The notes beneath the pieces were generated by a model. That model made no database searches. It was not told the DNA's origin and saw only the letters and a program-made list of their open reading frames with translations. The position numbers and the translations under genes are program-made. 64,000 nucleotides of DNA, from positions 1 to 64,000 of the forward strand of contig JAHHHD010000026.1 of NCBI GenBank assembly GCA_019359505.1, written 5' to 3'. The DNA is from Drouetiella hepatica Uher 2000/2452 (GTDB lineage: Bacteria > Cyanobacteriota > Cyanobacteriia > Elainellales > Elainellaceae). Shown piece by piece: positions 9,308-17,934 of the stretch; within the stretch, counting starts at the first letter, position 1; the number at the start of each line of letters is the position of its first letter.

Positions 9308-9641
9308 ACTTGATGGCTTCTAGGCTTTTGTGAATCTTAACAAGCTCATCAACAATCGTCACATTCAGCTTGACATCTGTGCGATCGCTCTTAATTTCGT
9401 CAATCATCTGATACATTTTGACAAATTCTGTAGAAACCAAATGAGAAGTGCGATTCTGCTGCTCCAAGTTAATTTTTCTCAGTCGCTCTACTTCCTGAGT
9501 TAGACTCTCTACCTTCTGTTCTAATCGTTCTATATGTCCTTGCGAAATCGATCGCGCTTCATCAGCTGCTTCAGCCTTAACGACCTTATAAAGAGGATTT
9601 AGGCTGTAGTAGTATACGCGCTTGAAGATACCTCTAACCAT
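9285..9641 (-). CDS. Small coiled-coil protein of the glycan cluster
   Basis: This encodes about 118 residues from ATG 9641; a TTG five codons upstream is the alternative. The ATG overlaps the stop of the large membrane protein gene, typical of translational coupling. The N-terminus is basic (RGIFKRVYYYSLNPLYK). Residues about 30-70 form a heptad-patterned coiled coil (GHIERLEQKVESLTQEVERL), followed by a more polar helical part. I do not recognise a family. Small coiled-coil proteins of this kind sit beside glycosyltransferases in other surface-glycan clusters and might hold them together, which is inference from position only. Confidence 0.7.
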   Translation of the reverse strand: MVRGIFKRVYYYSLNPLYKVVKAEAADEARSISQGHIERLEQKVESLTQEVERLRKINLEQQNRTSHLVSTEFVKMYQMIDEIKSDRTDVKLNVTIVDELVKIHKSLEAIKYERNGSH

Positions 9642-12513
9642 TCTCTTTGAATCCAATAAATTTTAGTTGGGCAGCGACAGGACGATCGTCCCCGGCAGGA
9701 AGACGTTGAAACTTAGAAAAGCGTAAGTCAATTCGTCGTCGAGAATTTCCTGGAGGAACTGCAAGTTGAATCTTGAATTCTCCAGGCTTGAGCATTTGCC
9801 GAATCGCTTCCTGCCCCTCTACTAGAATGATCAGTTCAGTGCTGAAAGCTGAATCTTTGAGTTCCGGCAATGCACCTTGCAGGACTAGCGGAGAAGCGGG
9901 GTTAGTTTGCTTTAGATTAAGGAAGGCTGCTTCAGAGACCCAACCATCTTCATAAATCCCAGAATATTCTAAGTTAGGATTTGCTAAATCGGCGGGAAAA
10001 TCGGCTAAATGACCAGGTGGATTGAGGTTCCTGTATTCTTCGTCAGAAATCAGAGAAACGTCTCGACCAAACCCCACAAGCTGGCGGCGATCGAGCGGGA
10101 TCTCTTTGCCATACCAGTTCATTAACCCTTTTCGTTTGTTTGGCAAACGTTTGCCCTCCACGCCCATGTCAATCTCTAGATACTGGCGTTGATTGATGAT
10201 TTGGGGAGAGAGTGGTGCTGAGAAGACATGGGCAGAACCGCGCCCCACGATACTAAAACTTTTACGTTCACTGCCGATCGCTTCTGCTGGCGGCAGCTTA
10301 TTTTCTTTATCATTTTTCAAGCTAGCTGTTAGGTTAAGTTCCAGACGAACTTGCTCAGAGGGATGAATAGTCTCAAACAAGAGATGCCGTCCCAGCCCTG
10401 ACATTTTTTCCTCAGGAAAGAAGAAGTCTTTTTCAAGCTGATACAGGGCAATTGCCCTGACCTGACCCAAATAGTAATGCTGTCCTAATGTGGAATGATT
10501 GAAGATGAGAAAATTATTGACTTTCCAAAGTGGTTGAGCAATAAAATTTCGGCTGTCCGCAACCCGAAAGCGACGGTTGTTAAATATATCCTGCTGAGAA
10601 GTAGTAGAAATTAGAAAAGGTAGATCTTGCTCATTTCTCAGAGTCGCATTTGCTTGAGCTATAAGATCACCTACTTGTTTGATCATGATGAACGAGTTTC
10701 TAGCCGATGGATTCTGCCGATCCAAGAGATCAAACTCTGCCTGCTGATAGATGCTCGAAATCATTTTAAGAACGGGTTGTGCAGCTTGACTTAGTTCAGG
10801 ATCAGGCACAGCATCTAATCCAAGCTTTCCAAGCTTAACGATCGTTTCATAGAAATCTCGACTGGGAAAAAAGGCGGTTTTGTTGACGGTATAAAGCGCC
10901 TGAAACTTTGCCAAAACAACATTGGCTGTGTCGAGTAGAAACTTTTGGGTCGGCAAAGACTCAAATAGGCTTTGAAACTCACTATAAATTTTTGCTCTAG
11001 AGGCATTTGGCACTTCGATAGTTACGCCCTGCCCCAAACCACGACTTGCCTCAACGTAAGAATTCTGCTGAATGTTTAAGCTAAGTAGCCCAACCAACAG
11101 CAACGGCGCGATCTTGAGAATTAGCTGACGCGGTTGATTCACCCACCAGACCACCATAGTCGCAACGAGAAAAGGCTGAATGAACATTGCTAGCTTGAAC
11201 AAGCCAAAGTCGCTTTGACGAATAAAGAGAACTAAGCCAACGCTCAGCATCACTAGCGTGATTGTTGCACTAGGAGAGTTCCATCGCACCAAGAGAAAAC
11301 TGACTATGATCGCGGTCAGGAGCAGAAACATGCCCAGAAGAATAGTGATGGAAATCCAGGGGTCTCTGTAGGTGCCAGAGATGGGTTGAAGGCTCCAGAA
11401 ACCTGCTAAACCGCTAGGAATAAGAAAGTAGGGAAAGAGGCTAAATTGCAGATCGTTTAATATAATGCCTTTGCCAGTTTGACTGCGTAAAAAAGCGATT
11501 GCATGAATAAAAAAGGTGTTGAGAAAAACTAAATTGGTCAACACCGCAAGGCTGCTAACGATTAGTAGGGGCTTCAAGTAAAGTTTGCGTCTTAAGAGAC
11601 TCACGCCGTGATAGAGCAAAAATGCCAGTACTAAAAAAGGTAAGACTTCAGGATAGATAATAAATAGCGCAACAACCAGTAGACCTGCCAGTAGCCCCTG
11701 CTGGATCAGCGCTCCTCGCTTGAAGTTTTCAAAGGATTGCAGCAGCAAAACCAGACAGCCTGCCAGGATCGCAATACCGCTAACCTGTGCTATGAGTTGC
11801 TGAAGCACTCCATAGGTGTTGAGGGCAGAAATGCTCAGTAGACCGCAGGCAATTAGGGCGGATAGGTAAAGAGTTTTAGTCTGATAGACCAATGCACCAA
11901 TTGTGCTGATCAGAATCAGCAGAAATGCCAGGATTGTTGGCATAAAGACCTGGTGAGCCGTCAACCCTGTGACGCTACAAACCCAAGCTAACAGGAGATC
12001 GCAGCCTGGACGCACACCGCCAGGAACATGCATCAGCCAATAGTAAAGTGTGTAGTCTTTTCCACTGGCTAAGACATCCAGATCTGGAGTGTCAAAAAAT
12101 CCATGCCGAAGAAAAAGATCGGCACTCAGGCAATAGTTTGCCATGTCATCATTAGCATAACTAACCCAGTTAAATCCGAACTCCAGCATTGGGCGACCTG
12201 TTAGATACAATGCTAGTAAGAAGCAAGCAGTAAAGGGAGTATATTCACGCCAAGGCAGCTTGAGACGGATTTTCCAGATTAAAGCAAGGCTAACCAGAAA
12301 CAGAAAGAGGGCTAGAACTTTACCAAAGCTATTTACAGGATTGCCAAGCCGATTGAGCCAAAAAACGGGGAGGAGAGTAATAACTAGTCCTACTACTGGC
12401 GCAAGAAGGACATTTTGTAGAGGATCGCTTTGTCTACGAAGAAACGTTACAGCAGGGTAACCTGCCACAGTCCAGAAAATGAATAGAAGTACCGATAATC
12501 CGAAAGCTAACAA
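9634..12513 (-). CDS. Large multi-spanning membrane protein, probable GT-C-type glycosyltransferase
   Basis: This protein has about 960 residues. The first 480 or so contain around a dozen hydrophobic segments, for example KLLAFGLSVLLFIFWTVAG and ALFLFLVSLALIWKI. The first large loop carries a DDMANYCLSADLFLRHGF region, reminiscent of the acidic first loop of polyprenyl-phosphate-sugar-dependent (GT-C) transferases. The C-terminal half is soluble and probably periplasmic. I chose TTG 12513 because AGGAG lies eight bases upstream; TTG 12534 is the alternative. It lies just downstream of the polyprenyl-phosphate glycosyltransferase gene, which would provide its donor. The GT-C assignment is inferred from topology and neighbours. 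Confidence 0.7.
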   Translation of the reverse strand: MLAFGLSVLLFIFWTVAGYPAVTFLRRQSDPLQNVLLAPVVGLVITLLPVFWLNRLGNPVNSFGKVLALFLFLVSLALIWKIRLKLPWREYTPFTACFLLALYLTGRPMLEFGFNWVSYANDDMANYCLSADLFLRHGFFDTPDLDVLASGKDYTLYYWLMHVPGGVRPGCDLLLAWVCSVTGLTAHQVFMPTILAFLLILISTIGALVYQTKTLYLSALIACGLLSISALNTYGVLQQLIAQVSGIAILAGCLVLLLQSFENFKRGALIQQGLLAGLLVVALFIIYPEVLPFLVLAFLLYHGVSLLRRKLYLKPLLIVSSLAVLTNLVFLNTFFIHAIAFLRSQTGKGIILNDLQFSLFPYFLIPSGLAGFWSLQPISGTYRDPWISITILLGMFLLLTAIIVSFLLVRWNSPSATITLVMLSVGLVLFIRQSDFGLFKLAMFIQPFLVATMVVWWVNQPRQLILKIAPLLLVGLLSLNIQQNSYVEASRGLGQGVTIEVPNASRAKIYSEFQSLFESLPTQKFLLDTANVVLAKFQALYTVNKTAFFPSRDFYETIVKLGKLGLDAVPDPELSQAAQPVLKMISSIYQQAEFDLLDRQNPSARNSFIMIKQVGDLIAQANATLRNEQDLPFLISTTSQQDIFNNRRFRVADSRNFIAQPLWKVNNFLIFNHSTLGQHYYLGQVRAIALYQLEKDFFFPEEKMSGLGRHLLFETIHPSEQVRLELNLTASLKNDKENKLPPAEAIGSERKSFSIVGRGSAHVFSAPLSPQIINQRQYLEIDMGVEGKRLPNKRKGLMNWYGKEIPLDRRQLVGFGRDVSLISDEEYRNLNPPGHLADFPADLANPNLEYSGIYEDGWVSEAAFLNLKQTNPASPLVLQGALPELKDSAFSTELIILVEGQEAIRQMLKPGEFKIQLAVPPGNSRRRIDLRFSKFQRLPAGDDRPVAAQLKFIGFKENG

Positions 12514-12537
12514 TTTTGCTTCTCCTACTTCCAAGTG

Positions 12538-13368
12538 TTACTTGCGAGACTCCAAACGAGCTTTCTCGTTACTTTGAGCTGAAATTTGAGCGATGGATGC
12601 AGGAAAAGTTCGGTGAGACTTTTGGCGCTTTTCTTGAAAGAGTTTCCAACGAATTGTCGCTAAGTCCTTCAGCAATCGCCAAGATCCGGTCAGTGGGTTA
12701 AAGCGGCTATCAGCATCATTACTCCATAGCACAGGAAATTCTAAAACCTGATAGCCTTCCATCAGCGCCCTTAGAATGACTTCGATATCGAACATGAAGC
12801 CATCTGTGAAAGTGGAAGCATAGAGCTGGCGAGCAACCTCACCTCTATAAAGCTTGAAGCCACACTGTGTATCTGAAATGTAGAGCGGTAGACCCATCAG
12901 CGTGTGGATCAAAAAGCCATAGCACTTGGAACCAAGGCGACGATAGAGAGGTTGTCTGCGGCGGACGCTGCCCCTCATCCGGCGAGAGCCAATCGCTATG
13001 TCGCACATTTCTAGTTCCAGCATGGTTAAGCCAATCTTTGCAATGTCGTAGGGAACACACAAACCAGCATCGGCAAACATAACTATTCTGCCCTGTGATC
13101 GAGTGATGCCGTAGCGAAGAGCATAACCTTTACCACTATTGGGTATGTAGCTTAAAACTTTTAGGGATGGAATCTCTGCTTCTAGGGATTTAGCTACTGC
13201 GACCGTATCATCTGGTGAGCCATCGTCTACCACTACAATCTCACCTGCCAACCGCTGAGACTTAAGAAAAGCTTCAGCAGCGCGAATATCTCGCCTAATC
13301 TTGTTGGTTTCCTTGTAGGCAGGAATAATAATGCTTAACTCTAGCTCAGACAGATGATTACTCACCAT
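12538..13368 (-). CDS. GT2 polyprenyl-phosphate glycosyltransferase (DPM1/DPG type)
   Basis: This enzyme should load a sugar from a nucleotide donor onto polyprenyl phosphate at the inner membrane face. Motifs of the dolichyl-phosphate beta-glucosyltransferase group are clear: LSIIIPAYKETNKIRRDI, VVVDDGSPDDTV, NSGKGYALRYGI, and MFADAGLCVP in place of the usual DAD. The DTQCGFKLYRGEVARQLY and DGFMFDIEVILRA segments are diagnostic of this subgroup. I chose ATG 13368 because GGGAGAGGAA precedes it; GTG 13386 is six codons upstream. It lies next to a GtrA-like gene and the big membrane protein, a classic loader-flippase-transferase trio. Confidence 0.88.
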   Translation of the reverse strand: MVSNHLSELELSIIIPAYKETNKIRRDIRAAEAFLKSQRLAGEIVVVDDGSPDDTVAVAKSLEAEIPSLKVLSYIPNSGKGYALRYGITRSQGRIVMFADAGLCVPYDIAKIGLTMLELEMCDIAIGSRRMRGSVRRRQPLYRRLGSKCYGFLIHTLMGLPLYISDTQCGFKLYRGEVARQLYASTFTDGFMFDIEVILRALMEGYQVLEFPVLWSNDADSRFNPLTGSWRLLKDLATIRWKLFQEKRQKSHRTFPASIAQISAQSNEKARLESRK

Positions 13369-13400
13369 TTCCTCTCCCAACCCCACTAACTTTTACTCCA

Positions 13401-13826
13401 TCAACGCCTAGTAAGCGATCGCTGCAACTGACGAAGCTTTGTCCTAACTCCTGCGCTAAATGTCAGATATTTATGGCATAGAAATCCAATAGGAATATTG
13501 ATAATAACTGCTATCAGCTTTGCTTGTAACGGCGTAAGACTTAACTTACTAACACTAATTTGAATAACCAATATCGTAATCAACCAGCAAACAACCACTA
13601 TAACTAAGTAGGTTCTGAACTGACGGATAGTAGAACGCTCAAAGTTTTTGAAGTTAAAGAACTTGTTAAGCATAAAGTGAGCCACCACGGCTACACCGTA
13701 AGAAAGGGTGGTGACCAGTGGCACATACATAGGGGTCAACAGCAAAATCTGAAAGGTTCCTACGTCAACCACGAACACAATTCCACCAATAAGAAGATAG
13801 CGAAATAGAGAAGGTAGCAATTTCAA
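13401..13826 (-). CDS. GtrA-family membrane protein
   Basis: This encodes 141 residues with four predicted membrane segments and the GtrA signature FLRYLLIGG-like start (LFRYLLIGGIVFVVDVGTFQILL). HFMLNKFFNFKN in the middle and GFLCHKYLTF at the end are also typical. GtrA proteins are thought to flip, or help to flip, polyprenyl-phosphate-linked sugars across the inner membrane. The gene is followed 32 bp later by the polyprenyl-phosphate glycosyltransferase, which would make its substrate. The start is TTG 13826. Confidence 0.9.
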   Translation of the reverse strand: MKLLPSLFRYLLIGGIVFVVDVGTFQILLLTPMYVPLVTTLSYGVAVVAHFMLNKFFNFKNFERSTIRQFRTYLVIVVVCWLITILVIQISVSKLSLTPLQAKLIAVIINIPIGFLCHKYLTFSAGVRTKLRQLQRSLTRR

Positions 13827-13876
13827 TAGTCTCTATGGATATGAAGGTAAAGGCACATTCAGCTATGCTCACTTAA

Positions 13877-14557
13877 CTAAATAGCTGGCGGGTTTGATAG
13901 CAAAAGCTTAACGGGCTGAACGGGAGTTAAAGCCGATGGAACTAATAGCCCAAATATGACAACCCACTTGCCCATAGGGATAAGAGTATATTCATCTATA
14001 GATAGCCCAACTTTTACGGCAGATCTCAGCAGTTGTCTGGCGCTGTGTTGAAATGTCAGGGGATGAGGAAAATTCCAAATTCGATGTAAGAGTCTAAACG
14101 CAATTTTCTCTAAAAAGTGGAACCATCCAGGGACAGTGCTTTCGACGATGAGGATTCTTCCAGATGGCGTCAAGTGCCTTGCACAGCTTGTCAAAATAGC
14201 TTCTAAGTTTTTAACAGATTCCTCAGGAGAATGCCCTGTTACATGGTGTATTAGCATCTGTAGAACAATGACATCAAATTTCTCCTCTATATCAAAATCA
14301 AGCGCATTTCCTCTAATTGGAATGACATTGTCACCATATTTAGCGCCCTCATCAATACAAACGTCGAGAATCACGACTCGATCGAGCGAGGAGATCTCAT
14401 AATTGAAGAAACCGCCATTACCAATATCTAAAAGTGAATGACACCCTTTTAGCTCAGACTCTATACACATCCGGCAATAGGTATAGGTATCTAAGGTTAA
14501 AACCTTTTTTTGATACCAGGTATTCTCACTAAAATATGTAACGTTTTTATCTGACAT
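13877..14557 (-). CDS. Class I SAM-dependent methyltransferase
   Basis: This encodes 226 residues from ATG 14557, which has GAGG a few bases upstream; a start 16 codons earlier is possible. Motif I is present in variant form as SLLDIGNGGFFNY, with the acidic post-motif residue in RVVILDVCID. The FDVIVLQMLIHHVTG segment fits motif IV of Methyltransf_11/25 proteins. The substrate is unknown; its position at the head of the glycan run suggests a sugar or lipid-linked glycan. It diverges from the heptose operon with about 157 bp between start codons, so regulation may be shared. Confidence 0.78.
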   Translation of the reverse strand: MSDKNVTYFSENTWYQKKVLTLDTYTYCRMCIESELKGCHSLLDIGNGGFFNYEISSLDRVVILDVCIDEGAKYGDNVIPIRGNALDFDIEEKFDVIVLQMLIHHVTGHSPEESVKNLEAILTSCARHLTPSGRILIVESTVPGWFHFLEKIAFRLLHRIWNFPHPLTFQHSARQLLRSAVKVGLSIDEYTLIPMGKWVVIFGLLVPSALTPVQPVKLLLSNPPAI

Positions 14558-14714
14558 CCTCGCCTCGTAAACTTTAAGTAGTATGTAGCTTCGGGACGAC
14601 CACAAAGCTTGCCAAAGTAGACCTCTTTCTGGTAGCTGTGGTGAGACAATACAAGTATCTCTAGTTCAGCTACTTTTTACACCTTGTAACTAAGCCCGGA
14701 TTATAACCAGCTTC
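14558..14714. promoter_or_regulatory. Divergent intergenic region between the two glycan units
   Basis: About 157 bp separate the starts of the minus-strand methyltransferase and the plus-strand transaldolase gene. Both glycan transcription units begin here, so their promoters should lie in this stretch. It is AT-rich toward 14660-14700. I see no convincing operator symmetry or riboswitch-like structure by eye. Confidence 0.35.
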
Positions 14715-15422
14715 ATGCTCAAAATCAAACTGTTTGCCGATGGTGCTAACTTAGACGACATGCTGGCTGCCTATCAAGGTGGAGTCGTTCAAGGGTTCAC
14801 GACCAATCCCACGCTGATGCGTAGGGCGGGCGTGATGGACTATGAATCCTTTGCTAGAGAAGTCTTAGAAATCATTCCCGATCGCCCCATTTCCTTTGAA
14901 GTTTTTGCCGATGATTTTGAGACCATGTATCGGCAGGCACTACAGATTAACACCTGGGGTGAGAATGTTTACGTCAAAATACCCATCACTAATACCAAAG
15001 GCGAATCAGCTGTGCCGCTGATTAAAAGGCTTGTGGGTGATGGCATTAAGCTCAACGTAACAGCCATTCTAACCCTAGAACAGGTGCAGGCAACCAATCG
15101 GGTGCTGAGTCCGATGATCCCTTCAGTGGTGTCAGTGTTTGCGGGGCGGATTGCAGATACGGGCATTGATCCGGTGCCCTTGATGACGGCAGCGGCTCAA
15201 ATGCTGAGAATTGAGTCCAAAGCCGAGCTGCTGTGGGCAAGTCCTAGAGAGGTTTTAAATGTGTATCAGGCGGATGCCTGCGGCTGCGACATCATTACGG
15301 CAACAAATGACATTTTGAAAAAGCTGTCTATGTTTGGCAAAGATCTAGACGAGCTTTCCCGTGAAACAGTGCAAATGTTTTATGACGATGCCCGTAAAGC
15401 AGGCTTTCAGATTGAGTGTTGA
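14715..15422 (+). CDS. Transaldolase-family protein (small TalC/FSA type)
   Basis: This 235-residue TIM-barrel protein belongs to the small transaldolase/fructose-6-phosphate aldolase group. The signature FTTNPTLM lies near residues 28-35. The Schiff-base lysine is in VYVKIPIT at about 91, and VSVFAGRIADTGIDP lies near 145-159. It is the first gene of the ten-gene operon that contains a complete heptose-activation pathway. A transaldolase can make sedoheptulose 7-phosphate, the substrate of GmhA, so a role in precursor supply is plausible. The alternatives are aldol cleavage of fructose 6-phosphate or action on another sugar phosphate of the pathway. The family call is firm; the reaction is inference. 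Confidence 0.85.
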   Translation: MLKIKLFADGANLDDMLAAYQGGVVQGFTTNPTLMRRAGVMDYESFAREVLEIIPDRPISFEVFADDFETMYRQALQINTWGENVYVKIPITNTKGESAVPLIKRLVGDGIKLNVTAILTLEQVQATNRVLSPMIPSVVSVFAGRIADTGIDPVPLMTAAAQMLRIESKAELLWASPREVLNVYQADACGCDIITATNDILKKLSMFGKDLDELSRETVQMFYDDARKAGFQIEC

Positions 15423-15488
15423 GGGCAGATTGAGTGTTGAGGGAGCGATCGCGCTTCAGGATTCAGTTGACCTGTAGGGGAGTGAGGC

Positions 15489-16427
15489 ATGACGACACAG
15501 CGAACGGTTTTAATTACAGGCGTGGCAGGTTTTATCGGCAGCAACCTTGCCGATCGCCTGCTCTCTGAGGGCTTCCGGGTGATTGGCATCGACAACTTGT
15601 CCTATGGTGTGCTGGAGCAGGTACCCGAAGGAGTAGAGTTTCACAAGCTGGATATTCGATCGTCCGAAATTTACCCTCTCTTTAATCAGGTAGACGCTGT
15701 TTATCATCTGGCGGCAAAAAACTGTATAGCCGACTGTCAAATCGATCCCCTAGAAACTAGCGATATTAACGTCACGGGGACGGTCAATGTATTTGAGGCT
15801 TCACGTCGCGGTCAAGTCGGTAAGGTGATCTACGCGGAATCCTCGGCGCTGTATGAAGGTTCCTCAGTCATGCCCACGCCAGAAAGCGAGGTCTATCCTC
15901 AAAGCTTTTATGCGGTTAGTAAACTGGCAGGCATGGCGTTTGCGGAAGCCTATCGCCGCTTTTATGGGCTGCGAACCACAGCACTCCGCTATTTCTGTGT
16001 GTATGGCCCGCGTCAAGACTATCGCCGCACCATTCCGCCTCTGATGAGCGCTTTCGTCATCAACTTGCTGCAAGGCAAGCAGCCGACGATCTATGGCACA
16101 GGCGAGAAGCGTCGAGATTTCATCTACGTAGATGATGTCAACGACTTTCATCTGCAATGTTTAGATGACCCCCGCACAGATGGCAATGTCTATAACTTGG
16201 GCAGCGGCATCAGCTACTCTGTGTTGGACATCTACAAGGCGATCGCCCGTCTGCTGGGAAAAGATATCCAGCCTCAGTTTAAGCCTGATCTGCCGGGTGA
16301 GGCAGACGTAACCTTAGCGGATATTTCTGCGGCAAGATCAGTAGGATGGTCGCCCCATGTCTCTCTAGACGAAGGTTTAATTCAGTCAATTACCTTCATC
16401 AAAGACAAAGTATTAACGCAGCCATGA
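15489..16427 (+). CDS. NAD-dependent nucleotide-sugar epimerase/dehydratase (extended SDR)
   Basis: The protein has 312 residues. A Rossmann GVAGFIGSN motif (GxxGxxG) is near residue 11, and the catalytic YAVSKLAG (YxxxK) is near 141-148. The following region holds LRYFCVYGPRQDYRRT and IYGTGEKRRDFIYVDDV, typical of UDP-glucose/GlcNAc 4-epimerase relatives. It follows the transaldolase gene by 66 bp and overlaps the methyltransferase gene by four bases (ATGA). In this operon it could act on the GDP-heptose product, for example as a C4/C6 oxidation-epimerisation step, but a standard hexose epimerase is equally compatible with the motifs. Confidence 0.88.
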   Translation: MTTQRTVLITGVAGFIGSNLADRLLSEGFRVIGIDNLSYGVLEQVPEGVEFHKLDIRSSEIYPLFNQVDAVYHLAAKNCIADCQIDPLETSDINVTGTVNVFEASRRGQVGKVIYAESSALYEGSSVMPTPESEVYPQSFYAVSKLAGMAFAEAYRRFYGLRTTALRYFCVYGPRQDYRRTIPPLMSAFVINLLQGKQPTIYGTGEKRRDFIYVDDVNDFHLQCLDDPRTDGNVYNLGSGISYSVLDIYKAIARLLGKDIQPQFKPDLPGEADVTLADISAARSVGWSPHVSLDEGLIQSITFIKDKVLTQP

Positions 16428-17194
16428 ATGAAGCCCTAGAGAACCGGGACTACAAAATCGCAGATTATCTGGCGCGATCGGCAGATTACTATGCGCTGAC
16501 TAAATATAAAATCATCATGACCTGGTTGCCTAAAACTGCTAATCTGCGAGTGTTGAACGCAGGCTGCGGTTCTGGAGAGATGAATATTTTGCTGGCTCAA
16601 AATCCATCTTGGCAGGTGGAGGCGATCGACATTGATCCAGAAGCGATTCAGATTTCCGAACATCTGAGAGAAGAACACAAGCTAGAAAACCTTAAGGTCT
16701 TCAAATGCAGCATTGAAGATCTAGATAGACCCCTAGGGTATTACGATGCGATCATTTCTAACGATGTCTTAGAACATATTGAAGACGATCTGGCGGCAAT
16801 GAAAAAGCTAGCAGGCTTGCTGAAACTGAATGGCATCCTCTGTGTTTCGGTTCCGGCACTGCAGTCGCTGTTTGGCTATCACGATGAACAATTGGCGCAT
16901 TACCGCCGCTATAACAAAAGCAACTTAACCCGAAAGCTTTTCCAGTACTTTGAAGTTCAAAAGTGCCGATATTTTGCTGCAATCTTAATCCCGATCGCCC
17001 TTCTCTATAGCTGTTGGCTCCGCAAACCCTACCCCATCGGTGAACCGGGCAAAGAATCTCTCGTGACCAAACTGCTCAAATTCTTATTGGCGCTAGAAGC
17101 CAACGTACCGCTGCTTACGGGAACATCTTTAATCGCCATGGCTACTCCAAAACGGCTTTCTAGCACAGTCCTTTTAGAAAGAGGTCAAGAATAA
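16424..17194 (+). CDS. Class I SAM-dependent methyltransferase
   Basis: This encodes 256 residues. Motif I is LRVLNAGCGSGEMNILLA with the acidic VEAIDIDPEAI, and motif IV is YDAIISNDVLEHIEDD, as in UbiG/Methyltransf_11-type enzymes. The C-terminal part contains a hydrophobic segment (FAAILIPIALLYSCWLR), so it may be membrane-associated. I chose the ATG at 16424 because it overlaps the upstream stop as ATGA; the longer frame from 16346 runs into the epimerase gene. Its last base is shared with the ATG of the nucleotidyltransferase gene (TAATG). A role in methylating a sugar of the glycan is inferred. Confidence 0.87.
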   Translation: MNEALENRDYKIADYLARSADYYALTKYKIIMTWLPKTANLRVLNAGCGSGEMNILLAQNPSWQVEAIDIDPEAIQISEHLREEHKLENLKVFKCSIEDLDRPLGYYDAIISNDVLEHIEDDLAAMKKLAGLLKLNGILCVSVPALQSLFGYHDEQLAHYRRYNKSNLTRKLFQYFEVQKCRYFAAILIPIALLYSCWLRKPYPIGEPGKESLVTKLLKFLLALEANVPLLTGTSLIAMATPKRLSSTVLLERGQE

Positions 17195-17934
17195 TGGGAA
17201 TGCCGGGAGTGCTAGTCTTAGCTGCGGGCAAAAGCACAAGAATTCAGTCGATCGCCCAAGGCATTCCTAAGCCGCTGCTCTCGATTCAAGAGCGCAGTAT
17301 CTTAGAGCGAAACCTGTCCTGGCTGGCTCAATCGGGCGCTGATACAATCTGGATCAATCTGCACTATCGCCCAGATGATATTCAAACGGCGATCGGCGAC
17401 GGTTCAGAGCTAGGACTAAACATTTCCTACTCCTTGGAGCCTGAGATTCTAGGCACTGCCGGAGCCTACAAAAATTTGGAGTCCCAGTGGAAAGGCTCAA
17501 CGCTGGTAGTCTATGGCGATAGCTTAGTGCGGTTTGATCTACAGAAATTTCTCACAACTCATGAAAAAACGAACGCGGATGTAACGATCGCCCTATTTGA
17601 CCAAAACATGCATCTCCATACGGCGATCGCTGGGGGACGAGTGGTGATGGATGACCAGAATCGCATTACCGATTTTGTCGAAACCGGAGCCGGAGAAGCA
17701 CCTCGCTCAACGCTAATCAATGCCGCAGTTTATCTCTTGGAACCAGAAATTCTAGATCTGATTCCAGAACAAACTTTTTACGACTTCGCCCGCGATTTGT
17801 TTCCGAAGATGCTGGCAGAAGGGTATTATCTGCAAGGTCATCTGATCGATGGCTATTGCTTGGGGTTAGATACTCCCGAAAGCTACGCCAAAGCGATGTC
17901 CCTTATTGAATCTGAGCAAATAAAACTAGCATGA
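17194..17934 (+). CDS. hddC: Sugar-phosphate nucleotidyltransferase (HddC-like)
   Basis: This 246-residue NTP_transferase-fold enzyme shows VLAAGKSTRIQS with the downstream IPKPLL lysine, VVYGDSL as the metal-site motif, and a LGTAGAYK substrate-binding segment. In heptose operons, enzymes of this size (HddC, D-glycero-alpha-D-manno-heptose 1-phosphate guanylyltransferase) form GDP-heptose. HddC is proposed here because the adjacent kinase, phosphatase and isomerase genes complete that pathway. The sequence alone does not exclude another NDP-sugar. It is coupled to both neighbours: TAATG at its start and ATGA at its end. Confidence 0.75.
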   Translation: MGMPGVLVLAAGKSTRIQSIAQGIPKPLLSIQERSILERNLSWLAQSGADTIWINLHYRPDDIQTAIGDGSELGLNISYSLEPEILGTAGAYKNLESQWKGSTLVVYGDSLVRFDLQKFLTTHEKTNADVTIALFDQNMHLHTAIAGGRVVMDDQNRITDFVETGAGEAPRSTLINAAVYLLEPEILDLIPEQTFYDFARDLFPKMLAEGYYLQGHLIDGYCLGLDTPESYAKAMSLIESEQIKLA

